Below, one piece after another: positions 34,005 through 41,993 of a stretch of DNA of 64,000 nt. The notes beneath the pieces were generated by a model. That model was not told the DNA's origin. It did not search any database and was given only the letters and a program-made list of their open reading frames with translations. The stretch comes from Thermomonas fusca DSM 15424 (GTDB lineage: Bacteria > Pseudomonadota > Gammaproteobacteria > Xanthomonadales > Xanthomonadaceae): contig NZ_AUIV01000006.1 of the NCBI RefSeq assembly GCF_000423885.1, forward strand, positions 1-64,000, in the 5' to 3' direction. Every line of letters begins with the position of its first letter. Positions within the stretch are counted from its first letter, which is position 1. A program made the position numbers and the translations under genes.

Positions 34005-35270
34005 GTGTCGCAACCGCTGTTTCGCAAGGAAGCGCTGGAAGCCAAGCGCGGCAGCTGGTTGGGAAGTATTTCGCTGGCCCAGCCGTTGCCCCTGTGGGTG
34101 CTGACGGGGTTTGCGATGCTGGCGGCGCTGGCCATCGGTCTGTTTCTGACGCTCGGCACCTACACCCGCCGCTCCACGGTGATCGGGCAACTGGTGCCCG
34201 GCAAGGGATTGGCCACGGTCGTTTCACCGGCCAGCGGAGTCATCGCCAGATTGGACACCGCCGAAGGCGACCGCCTGCACGCCGGCCAGCGGCTGGCGGT
34301 CGTCGCGGTGCCGCGTGCCACCCCGGAGGGTGGCGATACCCAGACCTTGCTGGCAGCACGAATCAACGAGCGCCGTGACGGATTGCTGTCGCTGCGGGCG
34401 GCCCAGCAATCGCAACTGCAGGCGCAGGCGGAGGGCCTGCGCGCGCAATTGGCGAGCGCGCTGCGCGAATTGGCGCAGATCGAGGCCGAAGTCGCCACCC
34501 GGGACGAGCAGGCCCGCATCGCCCGGGAAACCCTGGCCCGGCTGAAGCAGCTGGAAGACAACCGCTACGTCAGCCTGTTGCAGATCAAGCAGCAGGAATC
34601 CACCGCGCTGGAGTACGCCGGGCAGGTGCAGACCCTGCAACGGCAGGCCATTGCCGCCCGTCGCGGCATCGCCCAGCTGGAGCAGGCCCTGCGCGAACTC
34701 CCGGGCCAGGAGCGGGCCATGCAGGCCGCGCTGCAGCGCGACATCGCGCAACTGGAAACCGAGCGCGTGCAGACCCAGGCGCAGGGCGCGCTGGCGGTCA
34801 GTGCGCCGGTAACCGGCGTCATCGCCACCCAGCTGGTGAAACCGGGGCAGTCCGTGCAGGCCGGGCAAGCCTTGATGAGCCTGCTGCCGGGCGACGGCAC
34901 GCTGGAAGCGGAGCTGCTGGTGCCCAGTCGCGCGATCGGTTTCATCGAGCCGGGCGACAGGGTGCTGCTGCGCTATCAGGCCTATCCGTACCAGAAGTTC
35001 GGCCACCAGCAGGGGCGCGTGGCGCGGATCAGTCGCAGTGCCTTGAGCCCCGGCGAACTGGGTGCGCTGATCGGCAATGCACAGCAAGGCGAACCGTTCT
35101 ACCGCATCACCGTGGCATTGGCGCGGCAGACCGTCACCGCCTACGGCAAGGCCGAGTTGTTGAAGCCGGGAATGCTGCTGGAAGCCGATGTGCTGGGCGA
35201 GAAGCGCCGGCTGATCGAGTGGGTGTTCGAGCCGCTGTATTCGCTCAAGGGGAAGCTCGGCAACAGCTGA
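34005..35270 (+). CDS. HlyD-family adaptor of a peptide exporter (RaxA/CvaA-like)
   Basis: A 421-residue membrane-fusion protein. It has one N-terminal transmembrane helix (about 30-52), lipoyl halves (LATVVSPASGVIARLDTAEGD and VSAPVTGVIATQLVKPGQSVQ), a long coiled-coil hairpin (about 110-255) and a beta-barrel domain ending in EPLYSLKGKLGNS. This is the architecture of adaptors that work with C39-peptidase ABC transporters and TolC to export double-glycine peptides. The start is GTG 34005 (ATG 33992 is out of frame). The partner transporter is encoded at 39470, four genes later, an unusual separation. A degenerate copy of its last 15 codons lies at 38148-38193. Confidence 0.88.
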   Translation: MSQPLFRKEALEAKRGSWLGSISLAQPLPLWVLTGFAMLAALAIGLFLTLGTYTRRSTVIGQLVPGKGLATVVSPASGVIARLDTAEGDRLHAGQRLAVVAVPRATPEGGDTQTLLAARINERRDGLLSLRAAQQSQLQAQAEGLRAQLASALRELAQIEAEVATRDEQARIARETLARLKQLEDNRYVSLLQIKQQESTALEYAGQVQTLQRQAIAARRGIAQLEQALRELPGQERAMQAALQRDIAQLETERVQTQAQGALAVSAPVTGVIATQLVKPGQSVQAGQALMSLLPGDGTLEAELLVPSRAIGFIEPGDRVLLRYQAYPYQKFGHQQGRVARISRSALSPGELGALIGNAQQGEPFYRITVALARQTVTAYGKAELLKPGMLLEADVLGEKRRLIEWVFEPLYSLKGKLGNS

Positions 35271-35359
35271 GAAATAGAAACAACCCGGCTGTGGATCGCC
35301 GCAGGTCTTGCAAGGAAATCATCAGTGCCTTTCGGGGCGCATTCACCCAAGGAAGCTCC

Positions 35360-38110
35360 ATGTTCAATCGACACCTGCGCACCCGCGCGCTCGCTCTTTC
35401 CCTCTCCCTGGCACTGTCCACCGTGGCACTGGCCGAGACGCCAACGGCATTGCCCAAGAGCGTCGTCGCCGGCCCCTGCGTCGAAGGGCTCTGCGAATAC
35501 CGCCTGCCGAACGGACTGCGCGTGCTGCTGTTCCCGGATGCCAGCAAGCCCACCGTCACCGTCAACGTGGTGTACGGGGTCGGTTCGACGGACGAGAACT
35601 ACGGCGAAACCGGCATGGCTCATCTGCTGGAGCACATGCTGTTCAAGGGCACGCCCAAGCATTCGGATATTCCCGGCGAGATGAAGCAGCGCGGCGTCGC
35701 CAAGAACGCCAGCACCTCGTTCGACCGCACCAACTATTTCGCCTCGTTCCCGGCCAACGACGACACCCTGGACTGGCTGCTCGGCCTGGAGGCCGACCGC
35801 ATGGTCAATTCGAAGGTCGCCAAGAGCGACCTCGACAGCGAAATGACCGTGGTTCGCAACGAGATGGAAGCTGGCGACAACAATCCCGGCGGCGTGCTGA
35901 TGAAGCGCGTACGCGCCGTCGCCTACGACTGGCACAACTACGCGAACCTGCCGATCGGTGCCCGTTCCGATGTGGAAGGCGTGCCGATCGCGAACCTGCA
36001 GGCGTTCTACAAGATCTGGTACCAGCCGGACAATGCACTCCTGATCGTCGCCGGCCGTATCGACCCCGGCAAGACGTTGGCGCGCATCGCCACGCACTAC
36101 GGGCCGCTGAAGAAACCGGCCCGCGCGTTGCCGGCGAGGCACACCATCGAACCCGCCCAGGACGGCGAGCGCGAGGTCACCGTGCGCCGCACCGGCGATA
36201 TCGCCTTGGTCGCTGCCAGCTACCACGTTCCCGCGCTTGCGCAGGCCGACAGCGCTCCGCTGGCGGTGCTGGCCGACGTGCTCGGCAATACGCCGAACGG
36301 GCGGCTGCACAAGGCGCTTGTCGAAACCAAGCTGGCCGCATTCGCAGTTGCCAGCGGCGACAGCCAGCGCGACCCCGGTCTGTTCACCGCCATCGTGGCG
36401 CTGCCGAAGACCGGCGATGCGGCGAAAGTGGAAACGGATCTGCTGAAGCAGACCGAAGACGTGGCTGCGCATCCCGTGACCGAGCAGGAAGTGGCTGCCG
36501 CCAAGCAGCGCATCGCCAACAACTACGAAAAACTGCTGGCCGACGCCAATGCGGTGGGCATGGCCTTGTCCGAATCGCAGGCGGCCAGCGACTGGCGGCT
36601 GCTGTTCGTGCAGCGCGATGCCATCGCCAAGGTCACCGCGGCCGACGTCAACCGGGTCGCGGCGACCTACCTGAAATCCGGCAACCGCACCCTGGGCCGG
36701 TTCGTGCCGACCGACAAGCCCGACCGCACCGAGATTCCCGCCGCGCCGGCAATCGCCAGTCTGGTGGAGGGCTATGTCGGCAAGGCGGCGGTGGCTGCCG
36801 GCGAAGCGTTCGAGGCGACGCCGCAGAACATCGCCGCCCGCACCCAGACCTTCACCCTCGGTGATGGCTTGAAGGTCTCGCTGCTGCCCAAGAAAACCCG
36901 CGGCGAAACCGTGGTGGTGAACGCCAATTTCGAATTCGGCAACGAAAGGGCGATCACCGGCCGCACGGATGCCGGCGCGCTGGTCGGGCCGATGCTGATG
37001 CTGGGCAGCAAGAGCATGACCCGCGAGCAGATCGCGGCCAAGTTCGACGCACTCAATACCCAGGCACAGATCGGCGGCAGCCTGCAGGGGGCCCAGATCG
37101 CGCTGCTCGGCAAGCGCGGGACGCTGGCCGATGCGCTGGCGCTCGCCGCCGACGTGCTGCGCAACCCCGCGTTTCCGGCGAACCAGTTCGAACAGCTGCG
37201 CCTGCAGGCGGCCACCGGCGTCGAGTACCAGCGCAAGGAGCCCGGCCCGCTGGCCGCCATGGCGCTCGCGCAACATTTCGATCCCTGGCCTGCCGGCCAT
37301 CCGCTGCACGTGGACGGATTCGACGAATCGCTGGCCAAGCTGAAGGCGCTGAAGCTGGAAGACGTGCAGGCCTACCACCGCGACTTCTACGGCACGGCGC
37401 AGGGCGAAATCGCCGTGGTCGGCGACTTCGACCCCGTTGCTGTCAAAGCGCAGTTGGAACAGCTGTTCGCCGGCTGGAAGGCACCAACCGCCTATGCACC
37501 GATGTCCACGCACTACATCGATACCAAGGCGACGCGGGCGAGCTTCACCACCCCGGACAAGCCGAATGCCGTCCTGGTCGCCCGCCAGAACCTGTCCCTG
37601 AACCTGGTCGATCCGGATTTCCCGGCCCTGAGCATCGCCACCAGCATCCTGGGCGGTGATCCGCTGAAGGCGCGGCTGGCCGACCGCATTCGCCAGAAGG
37701 AAGGGCTGAGCTACGGCGTGACCGCCGCGCTGCGCGCGGACGAAAGCCGTCAGGGCCGCGACGACGACGGCTACCTGACCATCCAGGCGATCGCTGCGCC
37801 GCAGAACATGGCCAAAGTTGAAACCGCCGTGCGCGAAGAACTCGCGCGCCTCGTGAAGGACGGCATCACCGAGCAGGAACTCCGCGATGCCGTGCAGGCC
37901 AAGCTGGTGGCACGCGAACAGTCGCGGGCGCAGGACGGCGCCGTGGCCGGTGTCCTGGCGGAACACCTGGAATATGGCCGCCACATGCAGTTCGAAATCG
38001 ACCGTGATACGGCGTACCGGGCGCTGACCGTGGCTCAAGTAAATGAGGCGATTCGCAAGCACTTTAAGCAGGGAAATTTGAGTGTGTTTGCGGCGGGGGA
38101 TTTCAAGTGA
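35360..38110 (+). CDS. Secreted M16-family zinc metallopeptidase
   Basis: A 916-residue pitrilysin/insulinase-type protease with a signal peptide (about 1-25, ending ALAE). The inverted zinc motif is His88-Leu-Leu-Glu91-His92 (HLLEH), with the distal ligand Glu168 in VVRNEME. A second, inactive M16 half follows (about 480-910), as in the two-domain periplasmic enzymes, with the family's R/Y pair near EGLSYGV. These enzymes degrade peptides and small proteins in a closed chamber. Placed between the adaptor and a double-glycine peptide gene, it may trim or clear exported peptide; that is inference. The start follows AAGGAAG. Confidence 0.92.
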   Translation: MFNRHLRTRALALSLSLALSTVALAETPTALPKSVVAGPCVEGLCEYRLPNGLRVLLFPDASKPTVTVNVVYGVGSTDENYGETGMAHLLEHMLFKGTPKHSDIPGEMKQRGVAKNASTSFDRTNYFASFPANDDTLDWLLGLEADRMVNSKVAKSDLDSEMTVVRNEMEAGDNNPGGVLMKRVRAVAYDWHNYANLPIGARSDVEGVPIANLQAFYKIWYQPDNALLIVAGRIDPGKTLARIATHYGPLKKPARALPARHTIEPAQDGEREVTVRRTGDIALVAASYHVPALAQADSAPLAVLADVLGNTPNGRLHKALVETKLAAFAVASGDSQRDPGLFTAIVALPKTGDAAKVETDLLKQTEDVAAHPVTEQEVAAAKQRIANNYEKLLADANAVGMALSESQAASDWRLLFVQRDAIAKVTAADVNRVAATYLKSGNRTLGRFVPTDKPDRTEIPAAPAIASLVEGYVGKAAVAAGEAFEATPQNIAARTQTFTLGDGLKVSLLPKKTRGETVVVNANFEFGNERAITGRTDAGALVGPMLMLGSKSMTREQIAAKFDALNTQAQIGGSLQGAQIALLGKRGTLADALALAADVLRNPAFPANQFEQLRLQAATGVEYQRKEPGPLAAMALAQHFDPWPAGHPLHVDGFDESLAKLKALKLEDVQAYHRDFYGTAQGEIAVVGDFDPVAVKAQLEQLFAGWKAPTAYAPMSTHYIDTKATRASFTTPDKPNAVLVARQNLSLNLVDPDFPALSIATSILGGDPLKARLADRIRQKEGLSYGVTAALRADESRQGRDDDGYLTIQAIAAPQNMAKVETAVREELARLVKDGITEQELRDAVQAKLVAREQSRAQDGAVAGVLAEHLEYGRHMQFEIDRDTAYRALTVAQVNEAIRKHFKQGNLSVFAAGDFK

Positions 38111-38130
38111 TCAACCGAGGATCAGACCTG

Positions 38131-38193
38131 ATCGCTTGAGACCGACCGATCGAGCTGTTGTATTCGCTTAAGGGGGAGGTGGGCCATGGCTGA
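38131..38193 (+). pseudogene. Relic of a second HlyD adaptor 3' end
   Basis: From 38148 to 38193 the DNA aligns without gaps, and with the same codon phase and the same TGA stop, to the last 46 bases of the adaptor gene (35225-35270). The relic reads IELLYSLKGEVGHG against FEPLYSLKGKLGNS. Upstream similarity fades from about 38131, where a stop interrupts the frame. It shows that a second adaptor copy once lay directly before the peptide gene. Confidence 0.65.
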
Positions 38194-38272
38194 CCTTCGC
38201 CGGAGCAACGAGATCGCCGGGTATGTTCCCGGCCCCATGGTGCAGGGGATGCGCCTTAATCAATGGAGTTAA
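38186..38272 (+). CDS. Possible 28-residue small ORF
   Basis: ATG 38186 follows a strong AGGGGGAGG ribosome-binding site and opens MADLRRSNEIAGYVPGP, ending QGMRLNQWS before TAA 38270-38272, seven bases ahead of the double-glycine peptide. It overlaps the adaptor relic, so the ribosome-binding site is largely adaptor sequence (AAGGGGGAG). It could be a second peptide, a leader coupling translation to the next gene, or chance. No known family is recognised. Confidence 0.3.
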   Translation: MADLRRSNEIAGYVPGPMVQGMRLNQWS

Positions 38273-38278
38273 AGTGCT

Positions 38279-38524
38279 ATGAGAGAGATGAGCGCATATG
38301 AAATCTCATTTGTATCTGGCGGCAACGGCAACTCACCCTCGTGCCCTTCGGGAACGACGATGACAAGCGCAACGTACGATGCAAATGGCAAGCTTCAAAG
38401 CTACACTTGCACAACGAACCAAGAAGTTCAAAAATCTGACTGGGCTGTAGTTGGTGCGATTGTCGCAGCAGCAGCAGCGGTCGTGGTGGCTGTGGTTTCT
38501 ATTGCTACCGGTGCTGCTTCTTAA
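38279..38524 (+). CDS. Double-glycine-leader peptide, bacteriocin-like
   Basis: An 81-residue precursor. The leader MREMSAYEISFVSGG ends in Gly-Gly at 14-15 and fits the consensus cut by C39-peptidase ABC exporters (conserved Glu8, Ile/Val, VSGG). The 66-residue mature part has two cysteines (Cys22 and Cys44) about 22 residues apart, which may form a disulfide, around a Ser/Thr-rich stretch. A long Ala/Val hydrophobic helix (about 55-75) looks membrane-inserting, as in class II bacteriocins and microcins. GGAG lies 11 bases before the ATG. No classical immunity gene follows. The C39 transporter that would cleave it is at 39470. Confidence 0.8.
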   Translation: MREMSAYEISFVSGGNGNSPSCPSGTTMTSATYDANGKLQSYTCTTNQEVQKSDWAVVGAIVAAAAAVVVAVVSIATGAAS

Positions 38525-38534
38525 CTTTTAGGGT

Positions 38535-38571
38535 CGTTGCCGCCGTAATGGCGGCAACGATTTTAATTTAT
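38535..38571 (+). terminator. Strong intrinsic terminator after the peptide gene
   Basis: CGTTGCCGCC-GTAAT-GGCGGCAACG is a perfect 10-bp stem directly after the peptide stop, followed by ATTTTAATTTATT. It lies between the peptide and the aspartic-protease gene, so the downstream genes depend on readthrough or a promoter inside this gap. Confidence 0.85.
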
Positions 38572-38583
38572 TAATAAACACAA

Positions 38584-39429
38584 ATGAAGCGGGTATTTCT
38601 TTTAGTCTTCACGCTTTCATTGATTGCGCTATTTTTAGTGCGTGAGCGAGATGTTGCGGAGGATTCCGGGGTGCAGGTCAAGGGCGAAGAATTCCAATCC
38701 TACCGGGGTCGATACTGGGCTCCAATATCATTTCATGGGAATGTTTCTGATCGCGCACTTGTCGACACGGGAGCGGTCTATTCTTCGATAAAAGCAAAAA
38801 TTCTAAAGGATATCGAGCACCGCGAGCTACCACCAACAGAAATTTCCTCTGTCGTTGGTCGCTATTCTCTTGAGGTGGTAAAGATTAAAGAAATCAATTT
38901 TTCTGGAAAAAGAAAAGAAGACCCTGTATTTTTGGTTTCTTCTACGAGCGTGATCGGGGCGAACCTCTTGTTTGATAATCCCCCCGTAACATTAGGGGCT
39001 GAAGGGGTTGAATGGGGAGATCGCTTGGATGAGGGAACTTGCGTGCCGTTTAAGATGGACTACCTGGGCAGCGGAGCAGAAAGCGGAATTTCTGCACTAT
39101 ACATTGGCCTGAAAATTAATGGCAACTTGGAATACGCGCTTCTGGATACTGGTGGACGGGATTATTTAACTGGAATAAAAGATGGTGCCAATCCGGCATC
39201 TCGTGTTACGCTGATCATGAATTCAGATGGGCGAATTTCTTTTGCAACATATTCTAATGAGTCAGCTGATCTAACTATCGGATCTGAGTCTAGGTCCGTC
39301 AGATACCGGTCTTACAAATCCGGATTCAATTCAAGAGCGAAGTATGTAATTGGCGCGAAATTCCTTGAGGAGTTTAGTGTTCATGTCAGATCTAATGTTG
39401 GGCCCGTTTGTCTAATAAAAAATCCATGA
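38584..39429 (+). CDS. Membrane-anchored two-domain retropepsin-like aspartic protease
   Basis: A 281-residue protein with one N-terminal membrane helix (about 3-19), then two aspartic-protease-like domains. Domain 1 has Asp61-Thr-Gly in RALVDTGAVYSS and a later hydrophobic-hydrophobic-Gly turn in VIGANLL (123-129). Domain 2 has Asp188-Thr-Gly in YALLDTGGRDY and the matching turn in YVIGAKFL. Thus both DTG loops needed for an active site lie in one chain. Base composition is clearly AT-richer than neighbouring genes, which suggests recent transfer. It begins 12 bases after the terminator tract, with no ribosome-binding site, and its stop is 40 bases before the C39 exporter. Peptide maturation, degradation or self-protection are all possible. 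Confidence 0.75.
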   Translation: MKRVFLLVFTLSLIALFLVRERDVAEDSGVQVKGEEFQSYRGRYWAPISFHGNVSDRALVDTGAVYSSIKAKILKDIEHRELPPTEISSVVGRYSLEVVKIKEINFSGKRKEDPVFLVSSTSVIGANLLFDNPPVTLGAEGVEWGDRLDEGTCVPFKMDYLGSGAESGISALYIGLKINGNLEYALLDTGGRDYLTGIKDGANPASRVTLIMNSDGRISFATYSNESADLTIGSESRSVRYRSYKSGFNSRAKYVIGAKFLEEFSVHVRSNVGPVCLIKNP

Positions 39430-39469
39430 GTTTGGACTCGACCACAAGAGCGATATCTCGGTTACTTGA

Positions 39470-41575
39470 ATGCCAATAGGACATGGTGGTCGCATAATTT
39501 TGCAATCCGAAGCCGCTGAATGCGGCCTCGCTTCGCTGGCGATGGTGGCCGACGCCCATGGCCTGCGAATATCGCTGGCCGAACTGCGCCAACGTTTTCC
39601 GTTGTCGCTCAAAGGCGCCAAGCTCAACCAGCTCATCCATGTCGCGCAGTCGCTGGGCCTCCAGACCCGCCCGCTGCGGTTGGACATGGAGGATCTGGGC
39701 AAGCTCAAACTACCCTGCATCCTGCACTGGGATTTCAACCACTTCGTGGTGCTGGCCAAGGTCGGACGGTCGAAGGTGACGATCCTCGACCCGGCCATCG
39801 GCGAGAAGACCCTCTCTTTTTCCGAAGTGTCCGATCACTTCACTGGCGTGGCGCTGGAGCTGACGCCGGGCCACGAGTTCAAGCCGCGCAAGGCCGCACC
39901 CTCGGTGTCGGTGCGCCAGCTCACCGGACGTATCACCGGCCTGTGGCGAACGCTGGGACAGATCCTGCTGCTGTCGGTGGCCCTGCAGGTGTTCGTGGTG
40001 CTGGCCCCGTTCTTCATGCAATGGGTGGTGGACCAGGTCTTGGTTTCCGCCGACAAGGACTTGCTGGCGGTGCTGGGGCTGGGCTTCGGACTGGCTTTGC
40101 TGCTGCAGATCGGCATCGGCCTGCTGCGCGGCTGGTCGGTGGTGTACCTGTCCTCAAAGCTTGGCCTGCAGTGGATGGGTAACGTGTTCGCCCATGCGCT
40201 GCGGCTGCCGTTGGATTTTTTCGAGAAACGCCATCTGGGCGACGTCACCTCGCGCATGGCCTCGGTGCAGGCGATCCAGCGCACCTTGACCACCAGCTTC
40301 GTCGAGGTGTTGATCGATGGCCTGATGGCGGTTGTGACCTTCGGCCTGATGCTGGTCTACAGCTGGAAGCTGGCGCTGGTCACGCTGCTGGCGGTAGTGC
40401 TGTATGCCGGCATCCGTCTGGTGGCCTACCGCCCGCTGCGCGACGGCACCGAGCGGCAGCTGGTGGCAGGGGCCAGGCAGCAAACGCACCTGCTGGAATC
40501 GCTGCGCGGGATGCAGAGCGTCAAGGTGGCCGGGGCCGAGGGGCTGCGCCGCACCACCTACGACAACCTGATGGTGGACACCGTCAACCAGGAAGTGCGC
40601 ATCGCGCAGATGGGGCTGGGCTTCAACAGTGCCAGCCAGCTGGTGTTCGGGATCGAGCGCATCGCGGTGATCTGGATCGGTGCGCTGCTGGCGCTGTCCA
40701 ACGTGTTCTCGGTGGGCATGCTGATCGCGTTCCTGGCCTACAAGGATCAGTTCGCGCAGCGCATGGCGGGACTGATCGACAAGGCCATCGAATTCCGCAT
40801 GCTGCGCCTGCACGGCGAACGCCTGGCAGACATCGTGCTGACGCCGCCAGAGGACGCGGAGCTGCGGCCGGAACTATCCGCACCCGAAATCGCTTCCATC
40901 GAAGTGGAGAACCTGGGCTTTCGCTACGCCGATGGCGAACCCTGGGTGTTGAAGGGCTGCAGCCTGAGGATCGAACCGGGCGAGGCGATCGCCATCGTCG
41001 GTGCGTCCGGCTGCGGCAAGACCACGCTGGTCAAGCTGTTGCTGGGGCTGCTGAAACCCAGCGAGGGCAGCATCCGTATCGGCGGGCAGGACTTGCACCA
41101 GGCGGGGCCGGCGAACATCCGCAAGATCGTGGGTGCGGTGATGCAGGACGACCAGCTGTTCGGCGGTAGCCTGGCGGACAACATCAGTTTCTTCGACCCG
41201 CAGATGGATCAGGCGCGGGTGGAGCAGGCGGCGCGGATGGCGGCGGTGCACGACGAGATCATGGCGATGCCGATGGGTTACCACAGCCTGATCGGCGACA
41301 TGGGCAGTTCGCTGTCCGGCGGGCAGAAGCAGCGGGTGATCCTGGCGCGGGCGCTGTACCGGCAACCGAAGCTGCTGTTTCTGGACGAAGCCACCAGCCA
41401 TCTGGACGTGGGCAACGAGCAACTGGTGAACGCCGCAGTGAAGCAGCTGGAAGTGACCAAGGTGATCGTGGCGCATCGGCCGGAGACCATCGCCAGCGCC
41501 GACCGCGTGCTGGTGATGCACGGCGGGAAGATCGTGCAGGAGGTTCGACCGGAGCCGGTGCAGGTTGCAGCCTAG
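39470..41575 (+). CDS. C39-peptidase ABC exporter (RaxB/CvaB-like)
   Basis: A 701-residue transporter that cuts the leader from double-glycine peptides while exporting them. The N-terminal C39 protease (1-130) has Cys18 in AAECGLA, His91 in FNHFVVL and Asp107 in ILDPA. Six helices follow (about 160-430). The ATPase domain has Walker A GASGCGKTT (from 511), signature LSGGQ near 616 and Walker B LLFLDEATSHLD. Start ATG 39470 sits directly after an in-frame TGA and lacks a clear ribosome-binding site. With the adaptor at 34005 and a host TolC it forms a type I exporter, and the obvious cargo is the peptide at 38279. Confidence 0.94.
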   Translation: MPIGHGGRIILQSEAAECGLASLAMVADAHGLRISLAELRQRFPLSLKGAKLNQLIHVAQSLGLQTRPLRLDMEDLGKLKLPCILHWDFNHFVVLAKVGRSKVTILDPAIGEKTLSFSEVSDHFTGVALELTPGHEFKPRKAAPSVSVRQLTGRITGLWRTLGQILLLSVALQVFVVLAPFFMQWVVDQVLVSADKDLLAVLGLGFGLALLLQIGIGLLRGWSVVYLSSKLGLQWMGNVFAHALRLPLDFFEKRHLGDVTSRMASVQAIQRTLTTSFVEVLIDGLMAVVTFGLMLVYSWKLALVTLLAVVLYAGIRLVAYRPLRDGTERQLVAGARQQTHLLESLRGMQSVKVAGAEGLRRTTYDNLMVDTVNQEVRIAQMGLGFNSASQLVFGIERIAVIWIGALLALSNVFSVGMLIAFLAYKDQFAQRMAGLIDKAIEFRMLRLHGERLADIVLTPPEDAELRPELSAPEIASIEVENLGFRYADGEPWVLKGCSLRIEPGEAIAIVGASGCGKTTLVKLLLGLLKPSEGSIRIGGQDLHQAGPANIRKIVGAVMQDDQLFGGSLADNISFFDPQMDQARVEQAARMAAVHDEIMAMPMGYHSLIGDMGSSLSGGQKQRVILARALYRQPKLLFLDEATSHLDVGNEQLVNAAVKQLEVTKVIVAHRPETIASADRVLVMHGGKIVQEVRPEPVQVAA

Positions 41576-41640
41576 ACACCGTCGCAGCCCGTGAGATGTG
41601 CCCGCCGCAAGCTGGCGACATCTTGAACGGAGCCGCTGCC

Positions 41641-41913
41641 ATGACCCATCGCGATCTCGATTCCTGCCTGCGCCAACTGGTGATCCTGGGCGCGCTGGCG
41701 GTGCTGTTGGTGCCGGCCGCGCGCGGCAGCAGCACGGTGCTGGGCTGGTTGCCGCTGTGGTTGCTGGGCATGCCGCTGGCGGCGTGGTGGAGCCTGCGCC
41801 GGTTCCCGCTGCCGAAGCTGGCGCTGCGCCTGCCCCGACGTCGGCGCGCGCAGGCGCGCAGGCGGCGCGGGCGCGGCGTTTCCGCGGCGGCCGGCGTGGC
41901 CCGGCGCGCCTGA
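41641..41913 (+). CDS. Small hydrophobic protein with Arg-rich tail
   Basis: A 90-residue protein with two hydrophobic helices (about 12-30 and 34-50) and a strongly basic C-terminus (RLPRRRRAQARRRRGRG). No family recognised. Codon use is normal for the genome, but the long Arg run in GC-rich DNA makes the annotation moderately safe only. It lies 65 bases after the exporter gene. Confidence 0.5.
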   Translation: MTHRDLDSCLRQLVILGALAVLLVPAARGSSTVLGWLPLWLLGMPLAAWWSLRRFPLPKLALRLPRRRRAQARRRRGRGVSAAAGVARRA

Positions 41914-41993
41914 ACGCGGCGACTTGCGGGCCATGCCGGGGCGCGGGTGCTGTGCTAGCGTTCGGGGCTTTCCAGACTGCCCCGGAGCCCGCC

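Noticed and set aside
35141..38062. A 973-codon minus-strand frame opposite the M16 gene
   Set aside because: Mirror of a clear plus-strand peptidase with signal peptide and zinc motif.
39426..39480. 17-codon ORF overlapping the protease stop and exporter start
   Set aside because: Too short and out of frame with the exporter; at most a coupling peptide.
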